A stretch of DNA of 39,568 bases, taken from contig JASHQM010000050.1 of assembly GCA_030039165.1 (NCBI GenBank), positions 1-39,568 of the forward strand, read 5' to 3'. A model generated the notes under the pieces. It saw only the letters and a program-made list of their open reading frames with translations, made no database searches and had not been told where the DNA came from. A program made the translations under genes and the position numbers. Source of the stretch: Candidatus Sulfotelmatobacter sp. Lineage in GTDB: Bacteria > Acidobacteriota > Terriglobia > Terriglobales > Acidobacteriaceae. This document shows, piece by piece, positions 16,767 through 24,621 of this stretch; the first letter of the stretch is position 1; each line of letters begins with the position of its first letter.

Positions 16767-18098
16767 TTGATTCCTCGTTACACCCGACCCGAAATGGGGC
16801 GCATCTGGAGCGACGAAAATCGCTTTCGCACGTGGTTGGCTGTCGAGGTCGCCGCCACGGAAACTCTCGCTGAGGCCGGCATGGTCCCAAAAGACGCCGC
16901 GCGAGCTATTCGCGAGCGCGCAGATTTTCGTGTCGAGCGCATCCACGAAATCGAAGCCGAAGTCCGCCACGACGTAATTGCGTTTACCACGGCGGTCGCC
17001 GAGATCGTTGGTCCCCACGCGCGCTGGTTTCATTACGGACTTACCTCCAACGATGTGGTCGATACTGCGCAGGCCCTGCTCATCAAGCAGGCCTCGGCGC
17101 TGATTGCGAAGGATCTCGAACAGTTGGCTGAAGTGCTCGAACGCCGTGCCTGGGAGTTCAAAGACACTCCCATGATTGGCCGCACGCACGGCATTCACGC
17201 CGAGCCGATCACTTTTGGATTCAAGATCGCCAACTGGTATTCCGAGACGCAGCGTAACAGCGCGCGCTTTGCTGCCGCCGCGGAAGACATGCGGGTCGGC
17301 AAGTTTTCCGGCGCAGTCGGCATCTTTGCTCACCTCACGCCCGAGATCGAAGAAAAAATCTGCGCGCGACTTGGATTGAAGGCAGCGGCCGTTTCATCAC
17401 AAGTCATTCAGCGGGATCGCCATGCGCAATATGTGGCTACGCTGGCCGTGATTGCTTCAACCCTGGATAAGATTGCGACCGAAATTCGTCATTTGCAACG
17501 AACGGAGGTTCGCGAGGCCGAAGAGTTCTTCAGCCAAAAACAAAAAGGTTCGTCGGCCATGCCCCATAAGCGCAACCCCGTGAATGCCGAGCAGATCAGC
17601 GGCCTGGCGCGAGTGGTCCGCGGCAACGCGCAGGTAGCATTTGAGAATGTCGCATTGTGGCACGAGCGCGACATATCTCACTCATCCGCGGAGCGCGTAA
17701 TTCTGCCCGATTCGACCACTTTGATCGATTACCTGTTGAGCAGGACCAGCAACCTGATCGACACCATGTTCGTTTATCCCGAGCGCATGAAGGCGAACCT
17801 TGAGAGCACTCATGGCCTGATTTTCAGCGGACAACTTTTGCTCGACCTGGTCGAGCAGGGGGTCTCACGCGAAGATGCCTACCGGCTGGTGCAATTACAT
17901 GCCATGCGCGCCTGGAAGGAAAACCTGAACTTTCACGATCTTGTGCTCGCCGATAAGGAAATCACCAGTAAAGTTCCGCGCAAACAAATCGAACACGCCT
18001 TTGATTTGTCGCGCCAGTTGCGGAATGTGGATAGGATTTTTGTTCGCGTATTCGGGGAGAAACGCAGGGGTCGGGGATCAGGGGTTAGGGGGCGGTAG
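16767..18098 (+). CDS. purB: Adenylosuccinate lyase
   Basis: This cytoplasmic purine enzyme cleaves adenylosuccinate and SAICAR, releasing fumarate. It is 443 residues long, near the usual 430-450. The fumarase/aspartase signature GSSAMPHKRNPVNAEQ starts at residue 261, with the catalytic serine in SSAMPHK; HYGLTSNDVVDTA and IGRTHGIHAEP are the other active-site stretches. I choose the TTG at 16767 because a perfect GGAGGT lies 10 bases upstream and the protein then begins MIPRYTRPEMGRIWSDENRF, as in other PurB proteins. An ATG 38 codons earlier would add a non-homologous leader. The last 13 residues (EKRRGRGSGVRGR) are a G-rich, basic tail coded by a possible G-quadruplex sequence, probably an intergenic repeat captured into the frame. 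Confidence 0.95.
   Translation: MIPRYTRPEMGRIWSDENRFRTWLAVEVAATETLAEAGMVPKDAARAIRERADFRVERIHEIEAEVRHDVIAFTTAVAEIVGPHARWFHYGLTSNDVVDTAQALLIKQASALIAKDLEQLAEVLERRAWEFKDTPMIGRTHGIHAEPITFGFKIANWYSETQRNSARFAAAAEDMRVGKFSGAVGIFAHLTPEIEEKICARLGLKAAAVSSQVIQRDRHAQYVATLAVIASTLDKIATEIRHLQRTEVREAEEFFSQKQKGSSAMPHKRNPVNAEQISGLARVVRGNAQVAFENVALWHERDISHSSAERVILPDSTTLIDYLLSRTSNLIDTMFVYPERMKANLESTHGLIFSGQLLLDLVEQGVSREDAYRLVQLHAMRAWKENLNFHDLVLADKEITSKVPRKQIEHAFDLSRQLRNVDRIFVRVFGEKRRGRGSGVRGR
18067..18092 (+). repeat. Four-run G tract (potential G-quadruplex) at the purB 3' end
   Basis: Four runs of four or more G are separated by loops of 2, 4 and 3 bases (TC, ATCA, TTA). They lie on the coding strand just before the TAG of purB. 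This fits the simple G-quadruplex rule directly. It encodes the odd C-terminal Gly/Arg tail of PurB and may also affect 3'-end formation. Confidence 0.55.
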
Positions 18099-18188
18099 CG
18101 AGGAACCGCTAAGCCCAAAATCGTTAATCTGCATTCAAAAAACACAAACAGCGCTGCAGGCGACATCCTTTGAGTGTTCCAACTGATC

Positions 18189-18214
18189 CCGGCCTCCGGT
18201 CCCGGCCTCCGATC
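18189..18214. repeat. Two-copy 13-bp tandem repeat
   Basis: Two adjacent copies of CCGGCCTCCG(G/A)TC differ at one base. The C-rich strand here faces the G-rich purB tail about 100 bp upstream. The flanking words GGGATCAG (18075-18082) and CTGATCCC (18183-18190) are inverted copies of each other. This suggests remnants of one G/C-rich intergenic repeat. Confidence 0.45.
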
Positions 18215-18265
18215 CCTGCCATTTCGCAACTTTCCTCCCACCATCGTGTTCTCTTCATTAATCAA

Positions 18266-18281
18266 TTAACCATATGGTTAA
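18266..18281. promoter_or_regulatory. Perfect 16-bp palindrome upstream of the BON-domain gene
   Basis: TTAACCATATGGTTAA is a perfect palindrome in an AT-rich patch, 38 bp before the ATG at 18320. Such sites commonly bind dimeric winged-helix repressors (ArsR or PadR type). No regulator gene is adjacent, so the binding protein is unknown. It is a good candidate operator for the BON protein. Confidence 0.55.
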
Positions 18282-18319
18282 ATCGTAAAGATTTGTCAAC
18301 TAGGGTCGGAGGTGACCTT

Positions 18320-19102
18320 ATGACAACAACTATTCTGTGGAAAGCGGCGGGATCGCTGCTGGCTGCCGGGCTGTTGAGCGCCACGCTTTTTGCCCAGCCC
18401 ACGGCCGCGGCCCGCTATGACAGTCAAATTCAAACTAAGGTTACGCAGAAGCTGGCGGCGAAGAGCCAGTTCCGCAATGTGAGTTCCAGCGTGGAAGACG
18501 GCATCGTCAACCTCACCGGGACAGTCGATCTTTACCAGCGCAAGCTCGACGCCGCTAAACTCGCTCGCAAGATTGCGCAGGTGCAGGGCGTGCGCAACTT
18601 GATCGCGGTTGCTGGCCCGGATGTTCCCGATCAGCAACTCGCCGGCAAACTCGGCGAAAAACTGACTTATGTCCGCAACGGTTACGACAGCACGTTCGAC
18701 TACTTCGCCCTCAGCGTGAAGGATGGCGTGGTTACAGTGCAAGGCGACGATCGTACCGGTATCGGCCGCGATGAGGCGCTCGCCGATATCTACAATATGC
18801 CCGGCGTCAAAGATGTGATCAACAACATCAGCGTCGAGCCGGTTTCCATGTTCGACGACGGTATTCGCCTGAGTACGGCTCGTGCGATCTACCGCGATCC
18901 CGTGCTCAGCAAATATGCCATCGATCCGGCAAAGCCGATTCGGATCATCGTCGAGAACGGCCATGTGACGCTCTACGGCATGGTTGACAGCAATATGGAT
19001 AGAACTGTTGCCGGAATGCGGGCCGGCCAGATTCCCGGTGCGTTCAGTGTAGAGAACAAGCTGGTAGTGAGGGGAAATCCGGCTGACCAGCCTGGAATGT
19101 AG
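18320..19102 (+). CDS. Exported protein with three BON domains
   Basis: This 260-residue periplasmic protein has a signal peptide (about 1-30, MTTTILWKAAGSLLAAGLLSATLFAQPTAAA). Three BON-type repeats follow, at about residues 34-98, 103-174 and 178-250. Each has the pattern of a helix, a strand with the D/NG turn (VEDGIVNLTGTV, VKDGVVTVQGDD, VENGHVTLYGMV) and a second helix. BON domains, as in OsmY, are linked to envelope stress and phospholipid binding. The ATG is chosen because GGAGGTGA lies just upstream; the frame is open 50 codons further back but that stretch looks non-coding. It stands alone, with a palindromic candidate operator upstream and a strong hairpin 19 bp after its stop. Confidence 0.9.
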   Translation: MTTTILWKAAGSLLAAGLLSATLFAQPTAAARYDSQIQTKVTQKLAAKSQFRNVSSSVEDGIVNLTGTVDLYQRKLDAAKLARKIAQVQGVRNLIAVAGPDVPDQQLAGKLGEKLTYVRNGYDSTFDYFALSVKDGVVTVQGDDRTGIGRDEALADIYNMPGVKDVINNISVEPVSMFDDGIRLSTARAIYRDPVLSKYAIDPAKPIRIIVENGHVTLYGMVDSNMDRTVAGMRAGQIPGAFSVENKLVVRGNPADQPGM

Positions 19103-19120
19103 GTTGGTGTAGCGGCGAAA

Positions 19121-19143
19121 GGGCGCGGCGCAAAGCCGCGCCC
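19121..19143. terminator. Strong GC hairpin between convergent genes
   Basis: A perfect 9-bp stem (GGGCGCGGC / GCCGCGCCC) with a 5-base loop GCAAA lies between the convergent BON and CocE-like genes. It lacks a long T run, with only TACTTGTT after it. It may be a weak bidirectional terminator or a palindromic repeat. Confidence 0.55.
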
Positions 19144-19216
19144 TACTTGTTCAGAGGCATAAGCCACGAAAGCCCAGTTTTTCCCTTCCCCGAGTTTCCA
19201 CTGGCGAACCCACCCA

Positions 19217-21133
19217 TCAGAAAGACGACCCTGCGCCAGTCAGCACTGGCAAGTCAATAAAGGAGGCTTCCTTTGCATCGCGATAGACGGTCCATGTCGA
19301 CGCGCCTTCGGCTGGGTACCTCTGAAAAACTTCGGCATCCGCTCCGGCCAGAGCTACGCGAATACGATGCCCCTTCCGCAAGAGCACCGAGGTGGGATAG
19401 AGAGATAGGCGGAGCCTCGCTGGCTGGCCGGGTTTCATTGGCTCGGCATCTTTGCGCAGGAAGCTGTGGGCTGGGCCCAGAGGCACATAGGGCAGAGTCT
19501 TGGGATCAACTTCTTTCCGATCAATGAAACGAAGAATCCCCTCGTCAACATATGTGACACGCCCCTCCTGCGAGACATCCTCCAGATAAGCATGTAGCGC
19601 CCCGTCGGTCGTGGTCGACGCGATCTCGATGTCCAACACCGGGCTACCTGTAATCTCGAGATCGCTTGGCAATGGAGAACTGTTGTAGACCAACAATTTC
19701 TTGTCCTCATTCGCGCGATCTGGGTAAACAACGTCACCTCCACCATATCCTGTGGCCCAAATGCTCTGTTGGCCTGTGGAAGCTGTGAAGTCGACCGTAT
19801 AAGAGTCACTGGCAGTGGGTAACGAAGGGGCTTCGGAGGTCAGTACATTGTTCACCCCAAAGTACAGGCGCTCAGTTGATGCTCCCGGCGGCGGCCAGAC
19901 CCTTGTCGTGTGCCACCGTCCTTCCCCCATTGTGTAATACCGAATCGACGATTCAATCGCTGCAGGGCCATCCTTTCTCAATGTCTTATCAAAGAAGTCC
20001 GCCTCCATTCTCAATTGCTCTTCTGTTGTCGGCTCCGCTGGTGTATGCCTCGATGCGAATGGGTCCACGTTGAAATCGCCGCCATGCGACAGCGGACCAA
20101 TGACCACAACCTGCGGATTGGAAAAGTTCCTGTAACGAGTCAGTGCATCTTCACCTCCTCCTCCATCCAGCCATCCCACCCAAACCATCATGGGCACATG
20201 TGAAGTTTCAATTCTTGTGCGCAGGCCAGACGGGCTAATGTCGGCTAACCCGAACGTTCCCAGCCGATCGTCCGCGAATTCGATCTCGGTGACGGCTTTG
20301 GCCACGTCGAGGTTGTGATGTTGACTGACTAACTCTGCCAGATGTTTTCCGTTATGGTCCGTGTCCACCGGATCTACCCCTGGGGTAAGGAGTCGGTCTC
20401 TCCAGCAATTCCATCCCGTTACTTCATCTGCACCGCAGACATCATCGCGGTCCAAGGCTGCGACAACTCTGCCCCATTCCTGTAACAAGCTACGCTGTGC
20501 GACCCCTCCCGCCTGAATCGCCCACAAAACATCGAAATTATCGTAAAGCGGCATGACTGCGCGAATGGCGGGCTGATTCGCAGCAGCCGCCAGTTCTGCC
20601 GCGTTGCCGTCGTAGGAAATTCCAAAGGTTCCGACGCGACCGTTCGACCAAGGTTGTTGCGCGGCCCACCCCGCCACTTCGCCCATGTCAGCTATTTCGG
20701 CAGGAGACCACTCCACCGGGCGGTTTCCTCCGGATGCGCCGCTGCCACGCGCATCGACCGCCAGCACGACAAAGTGACGTTGATTGAAATATGCCCCCTG
20801 TCTATCTTCCACTTCATCTGGAGGGCTGATTAGATGCAAAGCTATGAGCATCCTCATAGCCCATCCGACCTGCGGCTCGCGCCAATAGCGGGTGGTCCGC
20901 ATCAGCACGGGAAGTTTTTCTCCCCTTTTCCAGTCGGCCGGCAATTTCACGGTTACCGCAATCTCCACCCCATCGCGCACCTTCACGTATGTCGAGGTTG
21001 ATCGACGGATTCCGGCCGGTGTCATTTCCTCGCCTGGCAGCCTCGTGCGCGCAGTCGCGATTGCGATCCCAAGCAAAGCGGCGAGTCCGAGGATCAAGGT
21101 TCCTGCGGCGAAAAGCTTCAACGGCTTCCGCAT
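19217..21133 (-). CDS. CocE/NonD-family hydrolase (X-Pro dipeptidyl-peptidase S15-like)
   Basis: This 638-residue alpha/beta hydrolase is likely exported or membrane-anchored through its N-terminal hydrophobic segment (residues 5-27). The nucleophile is S173 in GTFGISYDGNAAEL; the charge-relay Asp probably lies near WVGWLDGGGGEDAL, and the His is in VVIGPLSHGGDF. The C-terminal jelly-roll domain characteristic of cocaine esterase and PepX follows (DLEITGSPVLDIEIASTTTDGALHAYLEDV, and later ARLRLSLYPTSVLLRKGHRIRVALAGAD). Members hydrolyse esters, amides or acylated peptides; the substrate here is unknown. The ATG starts a typical anchor peptide. It is read towards the BON gene and lies 120 bp downstream of larB on the same strand, so they may or may not share a transcript. 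Confidence 0.9.
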   Translation of the reverse strand: MRKPLKLFAAGTLILGLAALLGIAIATARTRLPGEEMTPAGIRRSTSTYVKVRDGVEIAVTVKLPADWKRGEKLPVLMRTTRYWREPQVGWAMRMLIALHLISPPDEVEDRQGAYFNQRHFVVLAVDARGSGASGGNRPVEWSPAEIADMGEVAGWAAQQPWSNGRVGTFGISYDGNAAELAAAANQPAIRAVMPLYDNFDVLWAIQAGGVAQRSLLQEWGRVVAALDRDDVCGADEVTGWNCWRDRLLTPGVDPVDTDHNGKHLAELVSQHHNLDVAKAVTEIEFADDRLGTFGLADISPSGLRTRIETSHVPMMVWVGWLDGGGGEDALTRYRNFSNPQVVVIGPLSHGGDFNVDPFASRHTPAEPTTEEQLRMEADFFDKTLRKDGPAAIESSIRYYTMGEGRWHTTRVWPPPGASTERLYFGVNNVLTSEAPSLPTASDSYTVDFTASTGQQSIWATGYGGGDVVYPDRANEDKKLLVYNSSPLPSDLEITGSPVLDIEIASTTTDGALHAYLEDVSQEGRVTYVDEGILRFIDRKEVDPKTLPYVPLGPAHSFLRKDAEPMKPGQPARLRLSLYPTSVLLRKGHRIRVALAGADAEVFQRYPAEGASTWTVYRDAKEASFIDLPVLTGAGSSF

Positions 21134-21253
21134 GTGCCTACACTACTCTACTTCGCAACGTCTCAGCAGGAAGGAGAGTCGGCAGACCTTTGCTGCTGCC
21201 GGCCAGGGAAACCAATGCCCAAAATTCAGGAGCTGAAAGTTAAGAGAAGAGAT

Positions 21254-22003
21254 TCAAGGCAGCCGATTAATCAGCGAGGCCACGTATCCCGCGCCGAATC
21301 CATTATCGATATTCACCACGCTCACGTTGGACGCGCAGGAGTTCAACATGCCCAGCAGCGCGGTTAATCCGTTGAACGAAGCACCGTAACCTACGCTTGT
21401 TGGTACGGCGATCACCGGAACACCCACTAATCCGCCAACGACGCTGGGCAACGCACCTTCCATGCCCGCGCACACGATAATGACTCGCGCTTTGGTAAGA
21501 GCCTCGCGATTGGCCAGCAGCCGATGAATGCCGGCTACGCCAACATCATAGAAATGCTCGATTTCGTTGCCCATGACTTCCGCGGTGACTACGGCTTCTT
21601 CCGCCACAGGAATGTCGCTGGTTCCTGCGGAAACTACGGCAATTCTTCCTTTGCCGTAAGTTGTCGAATCGCGCTGGAGCACGATGGCTCTTGCCAGCTC
21701 GCGGTATTCGGCGGCACGGATTTTTTTCTTCACTGCGGCAAACTGCTTCTCATCGGCGCGAGTGGCAAGGATGTTCCCACCTTGCTTTGCCAGCCGCGCG
21801 AAGATTCCGGCCATGTGAACTGGCGTCTTTCCCTCGCCAAGAATCACCTCGGGCATGCCTGCGCGGAGCGCGCGATGATGGTCGACTTTGGCAAAGCCCA
21901 GATCTTCGAAAGGAAGATGGCGCAGGCGGTTGACCGCATCGTCCGGAGTGAGTTCTCGCCGCCGGACCTGCTCGAAAAGTTTGCGGATGGATTCGGCGTT
22001 CAA
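21254..22003 (-). CDS. larB: Nickel-pincer cofactor biosynthesis protein LarB
   Basis: This 249-residue LarB carboxylates nicotinic acid adenine dinucleotide, the first step of the nickel-pincer (NPN) cofactor pathway. The N-terminal [27 protein letters not shown] and the PurE-like C-terminal core ([68 protein letters not shown]) are diagnostic. C223 in LNSCASN is in the position expected for the catalytic cysteine. The start is TTG with no strong ribosome-binding site, chosen because the protein then begins like its homologues. The partners larC and larE, often adjacent, are not in this window. The upstream neighbour on the same strand is a ChaN-like protein. Confidence 0.93.
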   Translation of the reverse strand: MNAESIRKLFEQVRRRELTPDDAVNRLRHLPFEDLGFAKVDHHRALRAGMPEVILGEGKTPVHMAGIFARLAKQGGNILATRADEKQFAAVKKKIRAAEYRELARAIVLQRDSTTYGKGRIAVVSAGTSDIPVAEEAVVTAEVMGNEIEHFYDVGVAGIHRLLANREALTKARVIIVCAGMEGALPSVVGGLVGVPVIAVPTSVGYGASFNGLTALLGMLNSCASNVSVVNIDNGFGAGYVASLINRLP

Positions 22004-22083
22004 GAAAAACCAGGCTATCGGCCGTAAGCTTTCGGCCTGCGGACATTAGATTAGCACTTGCGAGGAAAAGATCACTTGGGCAA

Positions 22084-23646
22084 CTAGCGGGACGCCGCAC
22101 GAAGTCTGGCGATTACGGCAGTACACACTCTGCGCGCGGTCCCGGGCGAATCGAGGTGAGCAAGAAATAAACGCCGCACTCCGCGCGGCTTAACCTTGCC
22201 CGCGAGATAGACTTTATAGATTTCTTCCCCGAGGCGATAGCCCCAATCCTGCAACGTGACTTCGAATTTTTCGGAACTTGCGTGAAGTGCGGTTTGTGCC
22301 GCTTTTTCCAGCGCCGCGCGTGATAGTGGCGGCGCAGCTGAATCATCGTAGGCCGGCCGAGCGGGATACAGCACGCGCGATCCAAAGTAAGCTACGGCAT
22401 TTTCGATGACCCGGCGGTAAAAATCGTTCGCAGCACTTGCGCTGTCCTGGTTCGGCCTGTGCCCGTTCAGACGCTGGGGCAAGCCGCGGCAGGCGTGATG
22501 CAGGAAGCGGGCTGCATCTTCAGCGGCATGCATCATCGTGAATTCCCGAATGTGAAAAGCGTTCACCTGCGGAAGGTAAACGCTGCCGCGCTCTTCTACG
22601 CTGGCCAGCATAGAATCCACTAAGGTTTCATCGATTCCTTTGCGCGACAGCAGGCGGCGCAGCACGGCATCGGACGAGTTGCCATGAACCTCGGGCAGCA
22701 TATCGATCAAGAACTTCGGCTGCGTGCTGTTGTGCGGCGAGTAACGGTTGATTTCGAGAAAACTGGCAAGGCTGTCGATGAGGTTGTAAATCGTAGGGGC
22801 GAAATCAGGCCCGGTATCACAACGGCTCCACTGGTCAAGGAATAGCCGGTAACTTTCGTATTTTTCGAGCGGCGTGGCGTTGAAAACGCAGACGACATCG
22901 TCGCCCACCCTGACCGCCTCGACCTTGTCGGCGCGTTCTCCTGCGGCGCGCCAGTAGAGCGCGTCGACGTTTTGCAGCACAGTGAGGATTCTTGACCCAG
23001 GGATCTCTTTTCGTAGCGCGCGCGGCAAGTGTCCTGGGGCGAGATGCGATTCGCCAAAGAGCACAAAGACCATTGCACCCGGATGCCCCTCGCAGATTTC
23101 CCCGATCTTGGCGGCGGCATGGCGGTCGCGCGCCCCAATCTTTCGCAGATTGTCCCGAGGCATGCAGTCAAGGCCGTAGATCGCCTCGCCGTGCTCGCGC
23201 GCGGTCATGAGTAGTTCGTAAAACGGAGTCCAATCGTATCCCCAGTCAAGGTCGAAGCGGATGCGCTGGCGGAGTTCACCTTCATCGATTTCGCGCCGCC
23301 ACCATTCCTCGAGAATGTGCTGATCGCGGGCAAAGATAGTCTCAACTCCCAGCACGACGCGGCGATCTCCAGCCAGAGCGCGCTGCTCCAGGAGCGTGGC
23401 AGCATGGCGTTGCGCCGCCGGCAAAGCGTGATAGTCGCCGATCAGAACGATATCGGCAGCTTGCAGCGCTTCCTGCAACTGTTGCGAATCAAGAACTGAA
23501 TCGTAACCGGTAAAGGCCTGATTGAACTCGCGGAGATATTTTCGGCGGCTGTGCGAATCTTGCGCGCGGATTTCGCGCTCAACTCCCGCCAGCGCCGTAA
23601 GTTGCGCCGCACTGCGCCGGGATCGAAGATTGATGGCGGAGGCCAT
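22084..23646 (-). CDS. ChaN-like (haem-binding/EreA-fold) protein
   Basis: This 520-residue cytoplasmic protein has no signal peptide. Residues about 55-260 match the ChaN/EreA-like fold: ADIVLIGDYHALPAAQRHAATLLEQ, VVLGVETIFARDQHILEEWWRREIDEGELRQRI, YGLDCMPRDN, and VFVLFGESHLAPGHLPRAL, with the conserved His and Glu residues typical of this superfamily. ChaN itself is an iron-regulated haem-binding lipoprotein; the long C-terminal part here (270-520, with PRGVRRLFLAHLDSPGTAR near the end) is not part of ChaN and I do not recognise it. It is divergent from ubiX across about 126 bp and 80 bp upstream of larB, so it may head a transcript with larB. Function is uncertain. Confidence 0.8.
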   Translation of the reverse strand: MASAINLRSRRSAAQLTALAGVEREIRAQDSHSRRKYLREFNQAFTGYDSVLDSQQLQEALQAADIVLIGDYHALPAAQRHAATLLEQRALAGDRRVVLGVETIFARDQHILEEWWRREIDEGELRQRIRFDLDWGYDWTPFYELLMTAREHGEAIYGLDCMPRDNLRKIGARDRHAAAKIGEICEGHPGAMVFVLFGESHLAPGHLPRALRKEIPGSRILTVLQNVDALYWRAAGERADKVEAVRVGDDVVCVFNATPLEKYESYRLFLDQWSRCDTGPDFAPTIYNLIDSLASFLEINRYSPHNSTQPKFLIDMLPEVHGNSSDAVLRRLLSRKGIDETLVDSMLASVEERGSVYLPQVNAFHIREFTMMHAAEDAARFLHHACRGLPQRLNGHRPNQDSASAANDFYRRVIENAVAYFGSRVLYPARPAYDDSAAPPLSRAALEKAAQTALHASSEKFEVTLQDWGYRLGEEIYKVYLAGKVKPRGVRRLFLAHLDSPGTARRVCTAVIARLRAASR

Positions 23647-23772
23647 GAAATTAGCTCGCAGACTGTCAACGCTCAGCTACGAAATCCTTCCTTTACTCGC
23701 TGCGTTCTTGACTCCTGATCGCTGAGTGCCTATGCTCCAAAATTCGAGGTGCGAGGGGCCTCGCCCAGCCAA

Positions 23773-24387
23773 ATGCTCAATCACCCGCCGCAAAATCTGA
23801 CCATCGCGACCACCGGCGCCAGCGGCTCGATCTTCCTCAAGCGCTTCCTGCTCGCTGTCGAAAGTGACTCGCGCGTGCAGGCTATCAATTTCATCGCATC
23901 CGACAGTGGACTTCGCGTTCTCGCCGAGGAGCTCGGTCTGAAGGGCCGCTCGAACCTGATCGGCCAAATCCTCGGTTCCTCCGGCAAAAGTTCGGCGCGC
24001 AAAATCCAGGTGCAGTCCAATACCGATATAGGGGCTAACGTGGCCAGCGGTTCTTATCCCGCCGACGCTATGGTCGTTATCCCCTGCAGCGTGGGCACGC
24101 TGGGACGCATCGCCAACGGTGACGCGTCGCGTCTGATCGAACGAGCAGCCGACGTTTGCCTCAAAGAGAAGCGGCCGCTGCTCCTCTGCGTGCGTGAGAC
24201 ACCGCTGAACAAAATTCATATCCGCAACATGTACCGTGCTGCCGATGCCGGAGCGACCATCTTTCCGCTGATTCCTGCCTTCTACTACCGGCCCGCGAGC
24301 TTAGATGAAATGGCGCGCGAGTTCGCCTACCGCGTGCTTGCTCATATTGGCCTGCCACAGCCCGGCGCGTTCCGCTGGAAAGGGTGA
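23773..24387 (+). CDS. ubiX: UbiX-family flavin prenyltransferase
   Basis: This 204-residue enzyme prenylates FMN to make the cofactor of UbiD-type decarboxylases, used in quinone and aromatic-acid metabolism. Motifs are TIATTGASGSIFLKRF (flavin phosphate loop), VVIPCSVGTLGRIANGDASRLIERAADVCLKEKRPLLLCVRETPLNKIHIRNM, and the C-terminal FPLIPAFYYRPASLDEMAREFAYRVLAHIGL. I choose the ATG at 23773; a GTG 8 codons earlier is in frame but has no ribosome-binding site. No ubiD is present in the window. The next gene on the strand, 234 bp downstream, is an FAD monooxygenase, and the pair could serve ubiquinone or menaquinone synthesis or aromatic breakdown; this is context only. Confidence 0.93.
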   Translation: MLNHPPQNLTIATTGASGSIFLKRFLLAVESDSRVQAINFIASDSGLRVLAEELGLKGRSNLIGQILGSSGKSSARKIQVQSNTDIGANVASGSYPADAMVVIPCSVGTLGRIANGDASRLIERAADVCLKEKRPLLLCVRETPLNKIHIRNMYRAADAGATIFPLIPAFYYRPASLDEMAREFAYRVLAHIGLPQPGAFRWKG

Positions 24388-24621
24388 TGCTTCAATCCTT
24401 TATCCGGCTAGGGCTTGCAGAACCGATAACTCAGGTAAAAGATCGGCAATTTCAGGGGAGAATTCAGTGTAGATAGAGCGAAGTTGCGGTCACAGATACC
24501 CGGTGGACATGTACGGGTGATCGTGCGAGCGGCCTGGTACAGCTCAAATCCAGCTCAAGCTACCTTGAGCGCGCCCTGGAAACGGTGGATCGATGCTTAA
24601 CAAATCGAATCTAATGAGGCG

